A stretch of 40,245 bases of DNA from Deltaproteobacteria bacterium (GCA_021794015.1 JAJYRQ010000032.1:1-40245), one strand, 5' to 3'; counted from the stretch's first letter, positions 15,953-24,719 are shown. Notes: generated by a model not told the origin, from the sequence alone. Made by a program: numbers and translations.

Positions 15953-17095
15953 TCAGTGAGCGGTGAGTTTCGGCCGGCTACGCGCCCTGTAGACGGGTTC
16001 GCCTTCCAAGAGCCAGTCGGAGCCAACGCGACGCGCTCGGAAGTTTGCCAGCCGCAGCGCTGCTTTCACCCTGAGCACCTCAAGGCCCTCGACCGCAGAC
16101 AAGCCGCAGCCCAGTAGGATAGGCGCGACGAAGAGGCATACGCGGTCTACAATCTCTTCGGAGAGGGCGCGGGCGGCCAGGTGCGCCCCGCCCTCAATCA
16201 GCACCTTGCACCATCCGCGCCCCGCCAATTGGCGCATCAAGTCGCTCAGCGCTACGCGGCCGTTGACCGAGGGCAGGCCGATGACTTCCACCATCGGCGA
16301 ACCATACCGTTTGCGAGCGGCGCTGAGCCTGCGGCGGGTGGTAACCAGGATTGCCCCAGCGTCCGAGCGTAGGCGAAAAATGCGCGACCAAGGCGCCAGC
16401 GCAACCCGCTCGTCGATAATCACCCTGACCGGGTCCCTTCCCCCGGCAATCCGGCAGGTCAGACGCGGATTATCCTTGGCGACCGTGCCGGCGCCCACCA
16501 TGACCGCGTCGTGCTCGCGGCGCATCCGATGGACGAGCCGGCGCGCCGGTGCCGAACTTATCCAGCGTGAATCGCCCGAGGCGGTGGCGATTCGGCCGTC
16601 GGCCGACATGGCCAGTTTGAGCGTTACGAAGGGTCTGCCGCGCAGCACGCGGCTTAGAAAGCCCTCGTTAAGCCGGCGGCACTCCTGGGCGAGGACTCCC
16701 AGGCAAACCTCGACGCCGGCGGCGCGCAGGGCGGCGACCCCGCGACCCCGCACAGGCGGATACGGGTCGAGGCATCCGACCACGACCCGCGCCACGCCTG
16801 CTTGCGCCAGCGCCCTGGCGCAGGGAGGGGTCTGCCCCTGATGGGCGCATGGCTCGAACGAAACATAGGCGGTGGCGCCTCGGGCGGCGTTTCCCGCCCG
16901 CTGGAGAGCCGCCGCCTCGGCGTGCGGGCGGCCGCCGCGCTCGGTCACTCCCTCGGCGATGATTCGTCCCCGGCGAACGATAAGGCATCCGACCGCGGGG
17001 TTCGGTGTGGTCAGGCCCACGACCCGGCGCGCCTGTCGAAGACAAACGCGCATGAAACGCTCGTCGGTGAGGCGGGAAGGCGAAAGCTTCTTCAC
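15953..17095 (-). CDS. ribD: Bifunctional pyrimidine deaminase/reductase of riboflavin synthesis
   Basis: Carries out the second and third steps of riboflavin synthesis: deamination of the GTP-derived diaminopyrimidine and NADPH reduction of its ribosyl side chain. The 380 residues have the zinc deaminase domain first (TTPNPAVGCLIV at 29-40, HAE at 58-60, EPCAHQGQTPPC at 81-92) and the reductase domain after about 155 (TLKLAMSADGRIA, then LIEGGAHLAARAL near the end). The GTG at 17095 follows directly on the nrdR stop. Residues before DERFMRVCL are extra, so a start at the internal Met 15 is possible. No FMN riboswitch is seen. ribE and ribBA are not in the window, though GTP cyclohydrolase I (folE) is. 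Confidence 0.94.
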   Translation of the reverse strand: MKKLSPSRLTDERFMRVCLRQARRVVGLTTPNPAVGCLIVRRGRIIAEGVTERGGRPHAEAAALQRAGNAARGATAYVSFEPCAHQGQTPPCARALAQAGVARVVVGCLDPYPPVRGRGVAALRAAGVEVCLGVLAQECRRLNEGFLSRVLRGRPFVTLKLAMSADGRIATASGDSRWISSAPARRLVHRMRREHDAVMVGAGTVAKDNPRLTCRIAGGRDPVRVIIDERVALAPWSRIFRLRSDAGAILVTTRRRLSAARKRYGSPMVEVIGLPSVNGRVALSDLMRQLAGRGWCKVLIEGGAHLAARALSEEIVDRVCLFVAPILLGCGLSAVEGLEVLRVKAALRLANFRARRVGSDWLLEGEPVYRARSRPKLTAH

Positions 17096-17602
17096 CTATG
17101 ACTCGTCTTTAGGCTCCTTGGGCGCCGCGCTTTCCAAGGCGAGCACCCCACGCAGCCTGGTCAGTTCCTCAACCTCGCGGGTGAACTCGTCGATGTCTTT
17201 GAACGAACGATAAACGGAGGCGAACCTGACGTAGGCAACTTGGTCGATGGCGTGCAGTTCGTTCATCACCGTGGCGCCGATGAACGCGCTTTGGACCTCC
17301 CTGCTTCCGGCGGCGATGACCGCGGCCTCGACCCGGTCGGCCACCTGCTCGATGACCTCGATGGAGACCGGCCGCTTTTCGCAGGCGCGCCTAAGCCCGG
17401 CGATCACCTTGGCGCGGTCGTAGGGGGCGCGCCGGCCGTCTTTCTTGATGACAATCGGCAGCTCCTCTTCGATCCGTTCGTAGGTGGTGAAGCGCCGCCG
17501 GCAAGCGGAGCAGACCCGGCGGCGGCGGACCACGGTCCCTTCGCCGGAGAGCCGCGAATCCACCACTCTGCTATCGCGTTGACGACAAAAGGGGCAGCGC
17601 AT
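17096..17602 (-). CDS. nrdR: Transcriptional repressor NrdR
   Basis: Represses ribonucleotide reductase genes in response to ATP/dATP. The 168 residues have an N-terminal zinc ribbon (C3, C6, C31, C34: MRCPFC and CSAC) with the conserved VVRRRRVC stretch, followed by the ATP-cone domain ([20 protein letters not shown], about 50-69). The C-terminal [14 protein letters not shown] is characteristic. Start ATG 17602; the stop at 17096 abuts the ribD GTG, so the two are co-translated, a very common bacterial pair. No nrd genes or obvious NrdR boxes are seen in the window. Confidence 0.95.
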   Translation of the reverse strand: MRCPFCRQRDSRVVDSRLSGEGTVVRRRRVCSACRRRFTTYERIEEELPIVIKKDGRRAPYDRAKVIAGLRRACEKRPVSIEVIEQVADRVEAAVIAAGSREVQSAFIGATVMNELHAIDQVAYVRFASVYRSFKDIDEFTREVEELTRLRGVLALESAAPKEPKDES

Positions 17603-17986
17603 GGAGTGACTTTAGCGCGCCTCGAAGCCGGGTCAATTCCGGCCTCGCTTTGCGGGGCGCGGCGTCTTTAGCCGGTTGCCCCGGCCAAGGAGCGCGCTTG
17701 GCGGGCCGACCAACGCGCCGGCGATCGCGCAGCCTGCAGGCACAGGCTGGCAACTCGAAGCGCCGGGGCTTGGCCGGATCGGCCAATGCCGCGGGCCGCG
17801 AGCAGGCGGCCTCGGCAAGCCTCGTTAGGCGCCGGTTTCGCCTTAAAGGCAGAGGCTGGTATCGGCGCAACGCGCCTCCCCCGCTCGATCCGCCCGGCTG
17901 CGCCATGGTGCTGGTCGGCGAGGCGGTTGCTGCTCGCCGGGCAGCAGCACGCTTGCAGCTCCCCTGCGGGAAGGTGCATCACAGCG
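17603..17986. other. Gene-free stretch between acpP and nrdR
   Basis: About 380 bases. In related gene orders fabF (and sometimes glyA or rpiB) sits here, but no frame resembles these and the open frames have no family sequence or ribosome site. The nrdR promoter may lie within. I see no RNA motif. Confidence 0.5.
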
Positions 17987-18229
17987 CTAGGTGGTTTTGT
18001 GCGCCTCGATATAGCCGACGACGTCGTTGACGGTGCGGATTTTTTCCGCGTCCTCGTCGGAAATCTCCATGCCGTACTGCTCTTCGAGCGCCATAACCAG
18101 TTCGACTATGTCGAGGGAGTCGGCACCCAGGTCCTCGACAAACGACGACTCGGGCTTGATTTCATCCGGGGCCACGCCGAGTTGCTCGCTTATAATCTCG
18201 CGCACCTTGGCCTCGACCTCTCCAGCCAT
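17987..18229 (-). CDS. acpP: Acyl carrier protein
   Basis: Carries growing acyl chains on a phosphopantetheine arm during fatty acid synthesis. The 80 residues are acidic and contain GADSLD with the attachment serine at 38, flanked by SSFVEDL and VELVMALEE, exactly the ACP signature. ATG 18229 is preferred over an upstream in-frame ATG at 18268: AGAGG lies just before it and [13 protein letters not shown] is the usual start. It follows fabD on the same strand after about 250 bp, without the fabG gene usually found between them. Confidence 0.96.
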   Translation of the reverse strand: MAGEVEAKVREIISEQLGVAPDEIKPESSFVEDLGADSLDIVELVMALEEQYGMEISDEDAEKIRTVNDVVGYIEAHKTT

Positions 18230-18478
18230 ACCTCTACGCTCTCCTCTTGGATGCCCGCACGGCGGCACCGCCGGGTCCGGTTATGAGCCGCGGACCGTCT
18301 CAGCAACGGACCAAGCCTTCAAACCCGGCGGCCGGCCTTTGCCGCCGTCGCATACATTACAGCGCAGCTTAGGGACTTGCGGCGCGCAACGCAAGTTAGG
18401 GCCGACCCTACCCGCCAGCCAAAGCGGCAGCCGGCAGGCCGCTGCTCGACGGGCGGCGCTTGCGGGCGCCCGTCCGCC

Positions 18479-19450
18479 TCACTTGCCGGGTTTCGCCGGC
18501 GGCCGGTCGCCGTTGCGGGCGAAGGCTGCGCAAGCCTCTTTAAGCGAGGCTACCCCGTCCACCGGATGAACCGTTACCCGCCGGTCGATCCGAGCCATCA
18601 AGCCGGCCAGAACGCGTCCTGGACCGAACTCGACCGCCTTCAGCACGCCCGCCTGCGCCAAGGCGAGCATCGAATCGTGCCATCTCACCGCAGCGGTCAC
18701 CTGTTCGACCAGCAAGTCCCGCGCCGCCTGCGGATCGACGTTGACCTTGCCGGTCACGTTAGCGACGATTCCGAAAGCCGGCGGACGGAAAGCCACCTCG
18801 GCGAGCACCGATCGCATCGCATGCTTGGCAGGCTCCATCAAGGGCGAGTGAAACGGAGCGCTTACCTTGAGTTCGACCGCCATGCGCGCGCCGCGCTCTC
18901 GGGCAAGCCGGATCGCCCGTCCCACGGCAGCGCTATGGCCCGCGACAACGGTCTGACCCGGGCCGTTCAAATTGGCCGGCACGACGAAGTCGGCAGAATC
19001 GGAAGCGGCCCGGCAGATCTCCTCGACCTCGGCCACGCCAAGACCGACCAGGGCGGCCATGCCGCCCGCGCCCGGCGGACAGGCGCTCTGCATCAGGCGT
19101 CCCCGCTCCCGCACGGCGCGCACGGCGGCGGCAAAGTCCACGGCGCCGGCAGCCACCAGGGCGCTGTATTCACCCAAGCTATGGCCGGCCGCCAGCATCG
19201 GCTCTGCGGCGCATTCAGCGCGAAAGACGCGCAGCGCCGCCACCGAGGTTGCGAGCAGCGCCGGCTGCGCATTTTCGGTCAGGCGCAGCTCCTCTTCGGG
19301 GCCCTCGAAGCACAAACGCGAGAGCGCTAAGCCCAGCGCCTGGTCGGCCTCCTCGAAGGTCTGCCGCGCCAGCGCAAAATTCTCCGCCAACTCGCGCCCC
19401 ATCCCGACCCGCTGCGACCCCTGCCCTGGAAAGAGAAACGCCACTGTCAT
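18479..19450 (-). CDS. fabD: Malonyl-CoA:ACP transacylase
   Basis: Transfers malonyl from CoA to acyl carrier protein, supplying the extender unit of fatty acid synthesis. From ATG 19450 the protein has 323 residues: FPGQGSQ (7-13), the nucleophile elbow GHSLGE (89-94, Ser91), the arginine-bearing VRERGRLMQ segment (114-122), and the catalytic His202 in APFHSPLM. An in-frame start at 19507 would add 19 residues that the family lacks. It follows plsX after 93 bp; fabH, commonly between them, is absent. Confidence 0.95.
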   Translation of the reverse strand: MTVAFLFPGQGSQRVGMGRELAENFALARQTFEEADQALGLALSRLCFEGPEEELRLTENAQPALLATSVAALRVFRAECAAEPMLAAGHSLGEYSALVAAGAVDFAAAVRAVRERGRLMQSACPPGAGGMAALVGLGVAEVEEICRAASDSADFVVPANLNGPGQTVVAGHSAAVGRAIRLARERGARMAVELKVSAPFHSPLMEPAKHAMRSVLAEVAFRPPAFGIVANVTGKVNVDPQAARDLLVEQVTAAVRWHDSMLALAQAGVLKAVEFGPGRVLAGLMARIDRRVTVHPVDGVASLKEACAAFARNGDRPPAKPGK

Positions 19451-19543
19451 GCGCGCAACCCCGACGCTGGCGCGGCTGGACCGTTTGCCGCGGGCTCCTT
19501 CGGCCACCCACCGGCAGGCGCCACCCGTTGAACTCGCGACACC

Positions 19544-20872
19544 CTAATGCTCCCGCTGCGGCGCAGCAGAGGGCTCGCTGCGGCCCGCGCTGCGTTTGCG
19601 CTCGGCGCCGGAGCCCGACCTTTCGCCGGCCGTGCTCCGCCCGTTTGGCTGGGCCGCGCTGCCTTCGGGCGCGGCGGCGCCCGTCTTTGTCTGGTCGTGC
19701 TCAGCGGAAGCCGCGCTGTGGTCGGCATTGACCCCGGACTGCGGATGCGCGGGCGTCGCATGCGGCTCCTTGCCGTCCCTGGAATCGCGGGCGTGGCGGT
19801 GAAGCCGTTCGCGGACACGGCCCAAAATACCCTTCAGGCCTTTGCCCCCGGCCTTGGCGGGTACGGTCAGCGACGGGCGCCGGCTAAGCAGCTCGACCAC
19901 GTCGGCGTTCGCCTGTTGTACCGCTTCGGGTGAGCAGGCGCGGATGGCGTTGCGAATCGCCCAGCCGGTCGAGGCGCCGTGGGCGACTATCGCCACTCCG
20001 TTGAGCCCCAGAAGCGGAGCGCCTCCGTACTCCGAAGGGTCAACCTTGGTCCGCATCAGCCGCAACCGGCGCCGCACCAGGAGGTAGGCCAGCCTGCCCG
20101 CCGCGCTGCTGCTGAACACCTCGCGCAGGTTCGCCTGCAAAAACCCGGCAAAGCCTTCCATGGTCTTGAGCACCACGTTGCCGGTAAAGCCGTCGGTCAC
20201 CACGACGTCGGCTTTGCCGTGGTTGATATCGCGCCCCTCGACGTAGCCGATATAGGAAAAGCCCGCGCGATCGAACTGCGCCACAAGAGCGGCCGCCGCG
20301 CGGGTGAGCTCGTTGCCCTTGCTCGGCTCCTCTCCGTTGGACAATATCCCGACGCGCGGCTTGGCGATCTGCCTGACCCTGCGGCAATAAGCCGCTCCAA
20401 GCAGCGTGAACTGGGCCAGGTTTAACGGCTTCACCTCGGTGTTGGCCCCGGCGTCCACCAGCAGCGCAAGTCCGCCTGCGGTCGGCACCAGCGAGGCGAT
20501 GGCCGGCCGATCGACGCCGGTCAAGGTGCCCAGGATGGCCATCCCGGCGGCCATCACGGCGCCCGAGTTGCCCGCGCTGACAAAAGCCGCCACCTCGCGC
20601 CGGCGGACCAACTCGAAACCGACATGGATCGACGAGTTGGGCTTGGCCAGCACCGACTCCAGCGGCGACTCGTCCATGGCGACCACTTCGTCGGCGTGTT
20701 CAACGGACAGCTTAAGGCCGGCCCGGCCGTACTGGGCGAGCTCCTGCTTGAGCACTTCGCGGTCGCCCACCAGGACGACCTCGGCCCCGAAGTCGCGGGC
20801 TGCCCTGACCGCGCCCTCGACGGTTGCCTTGGGCGCCAGGTCGCCGCCCATTGCGTCGAGTGCTACTCGCAC
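19544..20872 (-). CDS. plsX: Phosphate acyltransferase PlsX with extended C-terminus
   Basis: Makes acyl-phosphate from acyl-ACP for phospholipid synthesis, peripheral at the membrane. From GTG 20872 (AAGGAAG about 6 bases upstream) the protein has 442 residues. Family motifs: VALDAMGGDLAPK at the start, VSAGNSGAVMAAG, LVDAGANTEVKP, LSNGEEPSKGNE, VVTDGFTGNVVLKTMEG and APLLGLNGVAIVAHGAS. The fold ends near residue 355. The last about 85 residues are Ala/Ser/Gly/Glu-rich and disordered-looking (from about EPHATPAHPQSG on), an addition most PlsX proteins lack. It lies 22 bp after rpmF in the yceD-rpmF-plsX-fabD order. A longer TTG start at 20914 inside rpmF is less likely. Confidence 0.94.
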   Translation of the reverse strand: MRVALDAMGGDLAPKATVEGAVRAARDFGAEVVLVGDREVLKQELAQYGRAGLKLSVEHADEVVAMDESPLESVLAKPNSSIHVGFELVRRREVAAFVSAGNSGAVMAAGMAILGTLTGVDRPAIASLVPTAGGLALLVDAGANTEVKPLNLAQFTLLGAAYCRRVRQIAKPRVGILSNGEEPSKGNELTRAAAALVAQFDRAGFSYIGYVEGRDINHGKADVVVTDGFTGNVVLKTMEGFAGFLQANLREVFSSSAAGRLAYLLVRRRLRLMRTKVDPSEYGGAPLLGLNGVAIVAHGASTGWAIRNAIRACSPEAVQQANADVVELLSRRPSLTVPAKAGGKGLKGILGRVRERLHRHARDSRDGKEPHATPAHPQSGVNADHSAASAEHDQTKTGAAAPEGSAAQPNGRSTAGERSGSGAERKRSAGRSEPSAAPQREH

Positions 20873-20894
20873 CGCGCTTCCTTGCCGCGGGCCC

Positions 20895-21074
20895 TCAGGC
20901 CTCGGCCTCGACAAGCTGCCTGCCGCGGTAAACCCCGCAGTGGGGACAGACCCGATGCGGCAGGGTGGGCTCGCCGCAGCGCGCGCAGCTTGCGACGTTT
21001 ACCGGCCGCAGCGCGTCGTGGGCGCGGCGCTTGTCACGCTTGGATTTCGAAGTTCGCCGCTTGGGCGCCTGCAT
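20895..21074 (-). CDS. rpmF: Ribosomal protein L32
   Basis: A 59-residue ribosomal protein starting MQAPKRRTSKSKRDKRRAHD at ATG 21074, with GGGAGAG upstream. The zinc ribbon follows: C30 and C33 (CARC), then C43 and C46 (CPHC), and a YRGRQLVE ending, all standard for the cysteine-containing form of L32. It sits 30 bp after yceD and 22 bp before plsX, the conserved operon order that links ribosome and membrane-lipid genes. Confidence 0.95.
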   Translation of the reverse strand: MQAPKRRTSKSKRDKRRAHDALRPVNVASCARCGEPTLPHRVCPHCGVYRGRQLVEAEA

Positions 21075-21104
21075 AACTATCAGCTCTCCCTGTTTGATTT
21101 TATC

Positions 21105-21641
21105 TCAGGCCCGCCGCCCCGGTCGAAAACGCACCGCCAGCACCGCAAGCCTGTCCGGCTCTTGTTCGCATCCGCACGCCGCCAGGTTCAAGTTCGCCCC
21201 ACAACGCTGGCAAAGACCCCGGCAGTCTTCGCGGCACAGCGGGCGGCTCGGCAACGCCAGCAGCAGCTGCTCGTTGAGCAGCGGACCAAGGTCGATTTCG
21301 TCCCCGTCATAGAGCGACAGTTCCAAATCCTCGACGCCGAGCGCCCCGCCCCGCTCTGCCGCCATCGCCCGCGCCATCAGCAGAAAGCGGAAATCCCGCT
21401 CGACCTCGGCCGCGAACTGCTCCGCGCACCTGGCGCAGCTCGCGCCCACGCGGGCGCTCAGCCGGCCCTGGAAAATCAGGTCGCTCGCCGTCCGGTAGTA
21501 GGCGACCCGGACCGCGTACGGACCCTCGACCCGGTATTCCTTGAGCGGTCCTTGGGCGAGCCGCTGATTGACCTCCTTATCGGGCTCGGTAAAGGCCAGC
21601 TCCTTTGTTTCGACCGTTATGTCGTCAAGCTTAAGCTTCAC
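21105..21641 (-). CDS. yceD: YceD family protein (DUF177), rRNA-associated
   Basis: A 178-residue member of the DUF177/YceD family, which is linked to 23S rRNA and large-subunit assembly and is encoded before rpmF in most bacteria. Visible features: an N-terminal beta region, a first cysteine pair in ASCARCAEQF (about 68-77), an acidic DLELSLYDGDEIDLGPLLNE stretch, and the family-specific CREDCRGLCQRCGANLN segment followed by CGC. Start ATG 21641. First gene of the yceD-rpmF-plsX-fabD unit, with a likely promoter about 45 bp upstream. Confidence 0.9.
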   Translation of the reverse strand: MKLKLDDITVETKELAFTEPDKEVNQRLAQGPLKEYRVEGPYAVRVAYYRTASDLIFQGRLSARVGASCARCAEQFAAEVERDFRFLLMARAMAAERGGALGVEDLELSLYDGDEIDLGPLLNEQLLLALPSRPLCREDCRGLCQRCGANLNLAACGCEQEPDRLAVLAVRFRPGRRA

Positions 21642-21687
21642 GGTCGAGACCTACGACACGGCCGCCTGGACGCCGTTTAAGGGTTTA

Positions 21688-21696
21688 TTATCGCAC
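21688..21696 (-). promoter_or_regulatory. Possible extended -10 promoter of yceD-rpmF-plsX-fabD
   Basis: On the minus strand TGCGATAAT (21696-21688), a TG plus GATAAT -10 box, about 45 bases before the yceD start. No clear -35 box is seen. The 186-bp gap after nth is the only sizeable gap before this operon. Confidence 0.45.
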
Positions 21697-21827
21697 GCGG
21701 CGCGCCAGGGCGAAATACCGGTGCTTGCTCCGGACGGCGCGCCAGGGCGGTTAGTCTGCGGCAGCTCGGAATGCCAACCGCGGTCGTGCCGCACCTTGGA
21801 TGCCCGCGGCCCCAGTGGGTCTCTCGG

Positions 21828-22505
21828 CTAGGAAACCCGCTCGGCCGGCGGCCGGTTGCCTGCAAGGCCAACTCTCGGGCACTCGGAGGCAAGCATGCAT
21901 TGCGAGCATCGCGGATTGCGCGCCCGGCAAACCCGCCGGCCGTGCAAAATCAGGCGCATCGAGAAATCGGTCCATTTTTTCGGCGGTAAAAGCGCCTCCA
22001 ACTCGTGCTCGATCCGCTCGGGATCGGAGCTGGACGTAAGCCCGAGCCGGCGCGCGAGCCGCCCGACATGGGTATCCACCGCGATCGCCGGCTTGGCGAA
22101 GACGTGACCCAGAACGACGTTGGCCGTCTTGCGCCCGACGCCGGCAAGCGCCGTAAGCTCCTCGATCGTCTCGGGCAGGCGGCCCTCAGAGCGCTCTACG
22201 ACGGCGCGCGCCGCCTCGATTAGCGCGCGCGCCTTGCGCCGAAAAAATCCGACGCTCCGGATAAGCGCTTCGAGCCGGCCCACCGGCGCGCGCGCCAGCG
22301 CGGCCGCGTCGGGAAACTCGGCGAAAAGCCGCGCCGTCACCGCGTTGACGCGCGCGTCGGTGCACTGTGCCGAAAGGATCGTCGCCGCCAGGCACTGCCA
22401 GGGCGTGGCGAAATCCAGCGTGATGCGCGCCTGGGGGTAAAGCGCCGCCAGGCGCTTGGCGATTCGCCGGCAGCGCGCCGGGCGGCTTGCGCCCGCCGCC
22501 TCAAT
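21828..22505 (-). CDS. nth: Endonuclease III (thymine glycol DNA glycosylase)
   Basis: Base-excision repair enzyme that removes oxidised pyrimidines and nicks the strand. Counting from codon 22505, residues include SAQCTDARVN (45-54), the helix-hairpin-helix LAGVGRKTANVVLG with catalytic Lys126, VDTHVGRLARRLGL with Asp144, and the iron-sulfur cysteines C193, C200, C203, C209 (C-x6-C-x2-C-x5-C). No ATG, GTG or TTG lies in frame between the conserved region and far upstream. The best start is an ATT at 22505 that overlaps the preceding TGA stop (ATTGA), with AGGAAGAGG upstream; an upstream start within the previous gene would add about 70 odd residues. The function is secure, the start is not. 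Confidence 0.9.
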   Translation of the reverse strand: MEAAGASRPARCRRIAKRLAALYPQARITLDFATPWQCLAATILSAQCTDARVNAVTARLFAEFPDAAALARAPVGRLEALIRSVGFFRRKARALIEAARAVVERSEGRLPETIEELTALAGVGRKTANVVLGHVFAKPAIAVDTHVGRLARRLGLTSSSDPERIEHELEALLPPKKWTDFSMRLILHGRRVCRARNPRCSQCMLASECPRVGLAGNRPPAERVS

Positions 22506-23106
22506 CCTCGGCCTCTTCCTGAAAGGAATAGCGTTCCTCCCGCCAGGGGTCGCCTCGGTTGTGATAACCGCGCACCTCCCAGAAGCCGCGCCGGTCAGCG
22601 GCGCTGAACTCGATCTCGCGCACCCACTTGGCGCTCTTCCAGCCGTACAGTTTCGGCACCACCAGCCGCAGCGGAAAGCCGTGGTCCGGCTCAAGCTCCC
22701 GGCCGTCATGGCGATAGGCAAGCATCACGCCGTCGTCCAGAAACTCCGCCAGCGTCAGGTTGGTGGTATAACCGCCGTCGCACTGCACGATTACGTACTT
22801 TGCTTCGGGCCTGAGCACCACCCGCTTCATGAGCTCCCGGACCGCCAGCCCCTCCCAGCGGTTGTCGAACCGCGACCAGGTCGTGACGCAGTGAAAATCG
22901 GCCACCTGACAGGCTATCGGCAGCGCCCGCAGCGCGCGATAGTCCAGGCGCAAAGGCTTCTCGACCAAGCCGGCAACGCGCAGGTCCCAGGTCGCCGGGT
23001 CGAAGCGGGGAGTCGGACCGTAGCTCAGAACCGGAAACTTCTCGGTCAATACCTGGCCAGGCGGAAGCCGCGCCTCCACCTGCTCAGGCATAATGATTTT
23101 TCCCAT
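22501..23106 (-). CDS. Single-domain molybdopterin oxidoreductase (sulfite-oxidase fold)
   Basis: A 201-residue protein made of the sulfite-oxidase/YedY-type molybdopterin-binding domain alone. The key segment DFHCVTTWSRFDNRWEGL carries the molybdenum-ligand cysteine (C73). DHGFPLRLVVPKLYGWKSAK is the typical cofactor-contact region and WEVRGYHNRGDPW the usual ending. No signal peptide or twin-arginine motif is seen, so it appears cytoplasmic, like YuiH-type relatives. The substrate is unknown; sulfite oxidase itself is unlikely because the dimerisation and haem domains are missing. Start ATG 23106; its stop overlaps the likely nth start. Confidence 0.85.
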   Translation of the reverse strand: MGKIIMPEQVEARLPPGQVLTEKFPVLSYGPTPRFDPATWDLRVAGLVEKPLRLDYRALRALPIACQVADFHCVTTWSRFDNRWEGLAVRELMKRVVLRPEAKYVIVQCDGGYTTNLTLAEFLDDGVMLAYRHDGRELEPDHGFPLRLVVPKLYGWKSAKWVREIEFSAADRRGFWEVRGYHNRGDPWREERYSFQEEAED

Positions 23107-23289
23107 GATTTAATAGTTAACTTAAGCGCTCGCGCCGGCAAAGCGCGCCCATGCTTACACCGGCAAACCCATGGTTGCCGCCCTCCGGGCATCAGCGCCA
23201 AGGCCGTGGCCGCACGCTGCGGCCCAATCGCGTTTTGCCGCCGCCGGCTTGCGCGCGCCTTCGGCCAGCAGCGCACAGCCGGCACCGGT

Positions 23290-24696
23290 CTAGTAGTTGA
23301 CGATGCCGATAAAGAGGTCGCCGACGTTGGTACCGCTCGGCCCGGTGACGAGAAGATCGCCGAGCGCCGCCAAAAGCGGGTAGGCATCGTTGCGCGCCAG
23401 CGCGCGCTCGGGGTCCAGACCCTTGGCGCGCGCCCGCGCCGCGCTGTCGGCCAGCGCGAAGCCGCCCGCGGCGTCGGTTGGGCCGTCGATCCCGTCGGTG
23501 CCGGCAAACAGCGCTGCCACGCGCGGGCTGCCGGCGATGCGCGACAGCTCAACCGCCATCGCCAGCGCGCACTGCTGGGCGCGGCCGCCGCGGCCGTCTC
23601 CCTGCGCCGTAACGCTGGGTTCGCCCCCAGCCACAACGCATCTGCGTTCGCCCGCCGGCGCGCACAGACGGGCCGCCAGGGCACGGCCGAGCCGGTCGGC
23701 TTCTCCGGCGAGCTCGCCCCAGCGCTCCACGCAAAAGCCCATCGCCTCGGCACAAGCCGCCGCGCCGGCAACCGCCGTTGCGTTGTCACCCACCAGGAGG
23801 TTGCGTGCGCGCGCCTCGGCCGGCTCGCCCGGCTTGAGGGTTTCAGCCAGTTGGCCGGCAAGCCCCTTCTCCAGGTGCGCGCGGACCACCTCGGGCGTTC
23901 GTCCCCACAGGCCCCGCCGCCTGAGCACCGCAACCGCCTCGGCGAAGGTCGTGGGGTCGGCAACCGTCGGCCCCGAGCCAACCGTAGCCAAGTCGTTGCC
24001 GGGCACGTCCGACAATATAAGGCCCACCACCCGGCCGGCGCGGGTACGCTGAAGCAGTCTGCCGCCTTTGACCGCCGAGAGATGCTTTCGCACGGCGTTG
24101 AATTCGTTAATCGTGGCGCCGCTGCGAAGCAACGCGGCTGCGACCGCGATCTTGTCCGCGAGCGAAAGCCCTTCGGCCGGCATCGCCATGAGCGCCGAGG
24201 CGCCTCCGCTTAGCGCCACAACCAGCCGCTCGTCGGGCCGGGCGCGCTCGGCCATCTCAAGCGCCAGCCTGGCTGCCCGGACGGAAGCGGCGTCGGGCAG
24301 CGGATGGGACGCCCGAATGAGCCGCCAGCTTGCAGGCAAGCCGCGCGCCTGGCCGCTAAGCGGGTCTGCCGGGGCGTCTGCGGCGCCGCAGCGTGGCTCG
24401 CCGCCCGGTTTCCGCGCTGCCTTCGGCGCGACGATCAGTCCGCTCCTGATTCTGCCGGCAAATCGGCGGTCCAACTCCTCAGCCATGCCGAAGGCAGCCT
24501 TGCCGACCGCAAGCATGTGGAGCCCCGACGCCTGCCGGAACAGCTCGGGAAGCTCGGCCGCGCCGGCCAGCGCTCCGTCCAGCGCGGCGCCAACCACCCG
24601 CTCGGGCGCCGCAGCCTCAAGCGCAGCGGCGTAAATTGTTGCCAGCGCCCGGCGCGGGTCGCCGGCCGCATAATTGATGCCCAGCGGCTGCCGCAT
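23290..24696 (-). CDS. Glycerate 2-kinase (MOFRL family)
   Basis: Phosphorylates D-glycerate to 2-phosphoglycerate, feeding glyoxylate or serine carbon into lower glycolysis. From ATG 24696 the protein has 468 residues. The N-terminal DUF4147 domain has LHMLAVGKAAFGMAEEL, VALSGGASALM and the switch region LILSDVPGNDLATVGSGPTV. The C-terminal MOFRL domain has LFAGTDGIDGPTDAAGGFA and ends VTGPSGTNVGDLFIGIVNY. About 57 residues (near GEPRCGAADAPADP) look like a loop insertion. A longer reading to 24879 would run into rpiA. It follows rpiA by 23 bp on the same strand, so the two sugar enzymes are probably co-transcribed. Confidence 0.9.
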   Translation of the reverse strand: MRQPLGINYAAGDPRRALATIYAAALEAAAPERVVGAALDGALAGAAELPELFRQASGLHMLAVGKAAFGMAEELDRRFAGRIRSGLIVAPKAARKPGGEPRCGAADAPADPLSGQARGLPASWRLIRASHPLPDAASVRAARLALEMAERARPDERLVVALSGGASALMAMPAEGLSLADKIAVAAALLRSGATINEFNAVRKHLSAVKGGRLLQRTRAGRVVGLILSDVPGNDLATVGSGPTVADPTTFAEAVAVLRRRGLWGRTPEVVRAHLEKGLAGQLAETLKPGEPAEARARNLLVGDNATAVAGAAACAEAMGFCVERWGELAGEADRLGRALAARLCAPAGERRCVVAGGEPSVTAQGDGRGGRAQQCALAMAVELSRIAGSPRVAALFAGTDGIDGPTDAAGGFALADSAARARAKGLDPERALARNDAYPLLAALGDLLVTGPSGTNVGDLFIGIVNY

Positions 24697-24719
24697 GGGA
24701 CTGTCTTGCCGACCGGCCG

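Noticed and set aside
20406..21680. A 424-codon open frame on the plus strand
   Set aside because: It is antisense to plsX, rpmF and yceD, all of which have strong family motifs.
22456..24213. A 585-codon open frame on the plus strand
   Set aside because: It lies opposite the well-supported molybdopterin oxidoreductase and glycerate kinase genes and has no recognisable domain.
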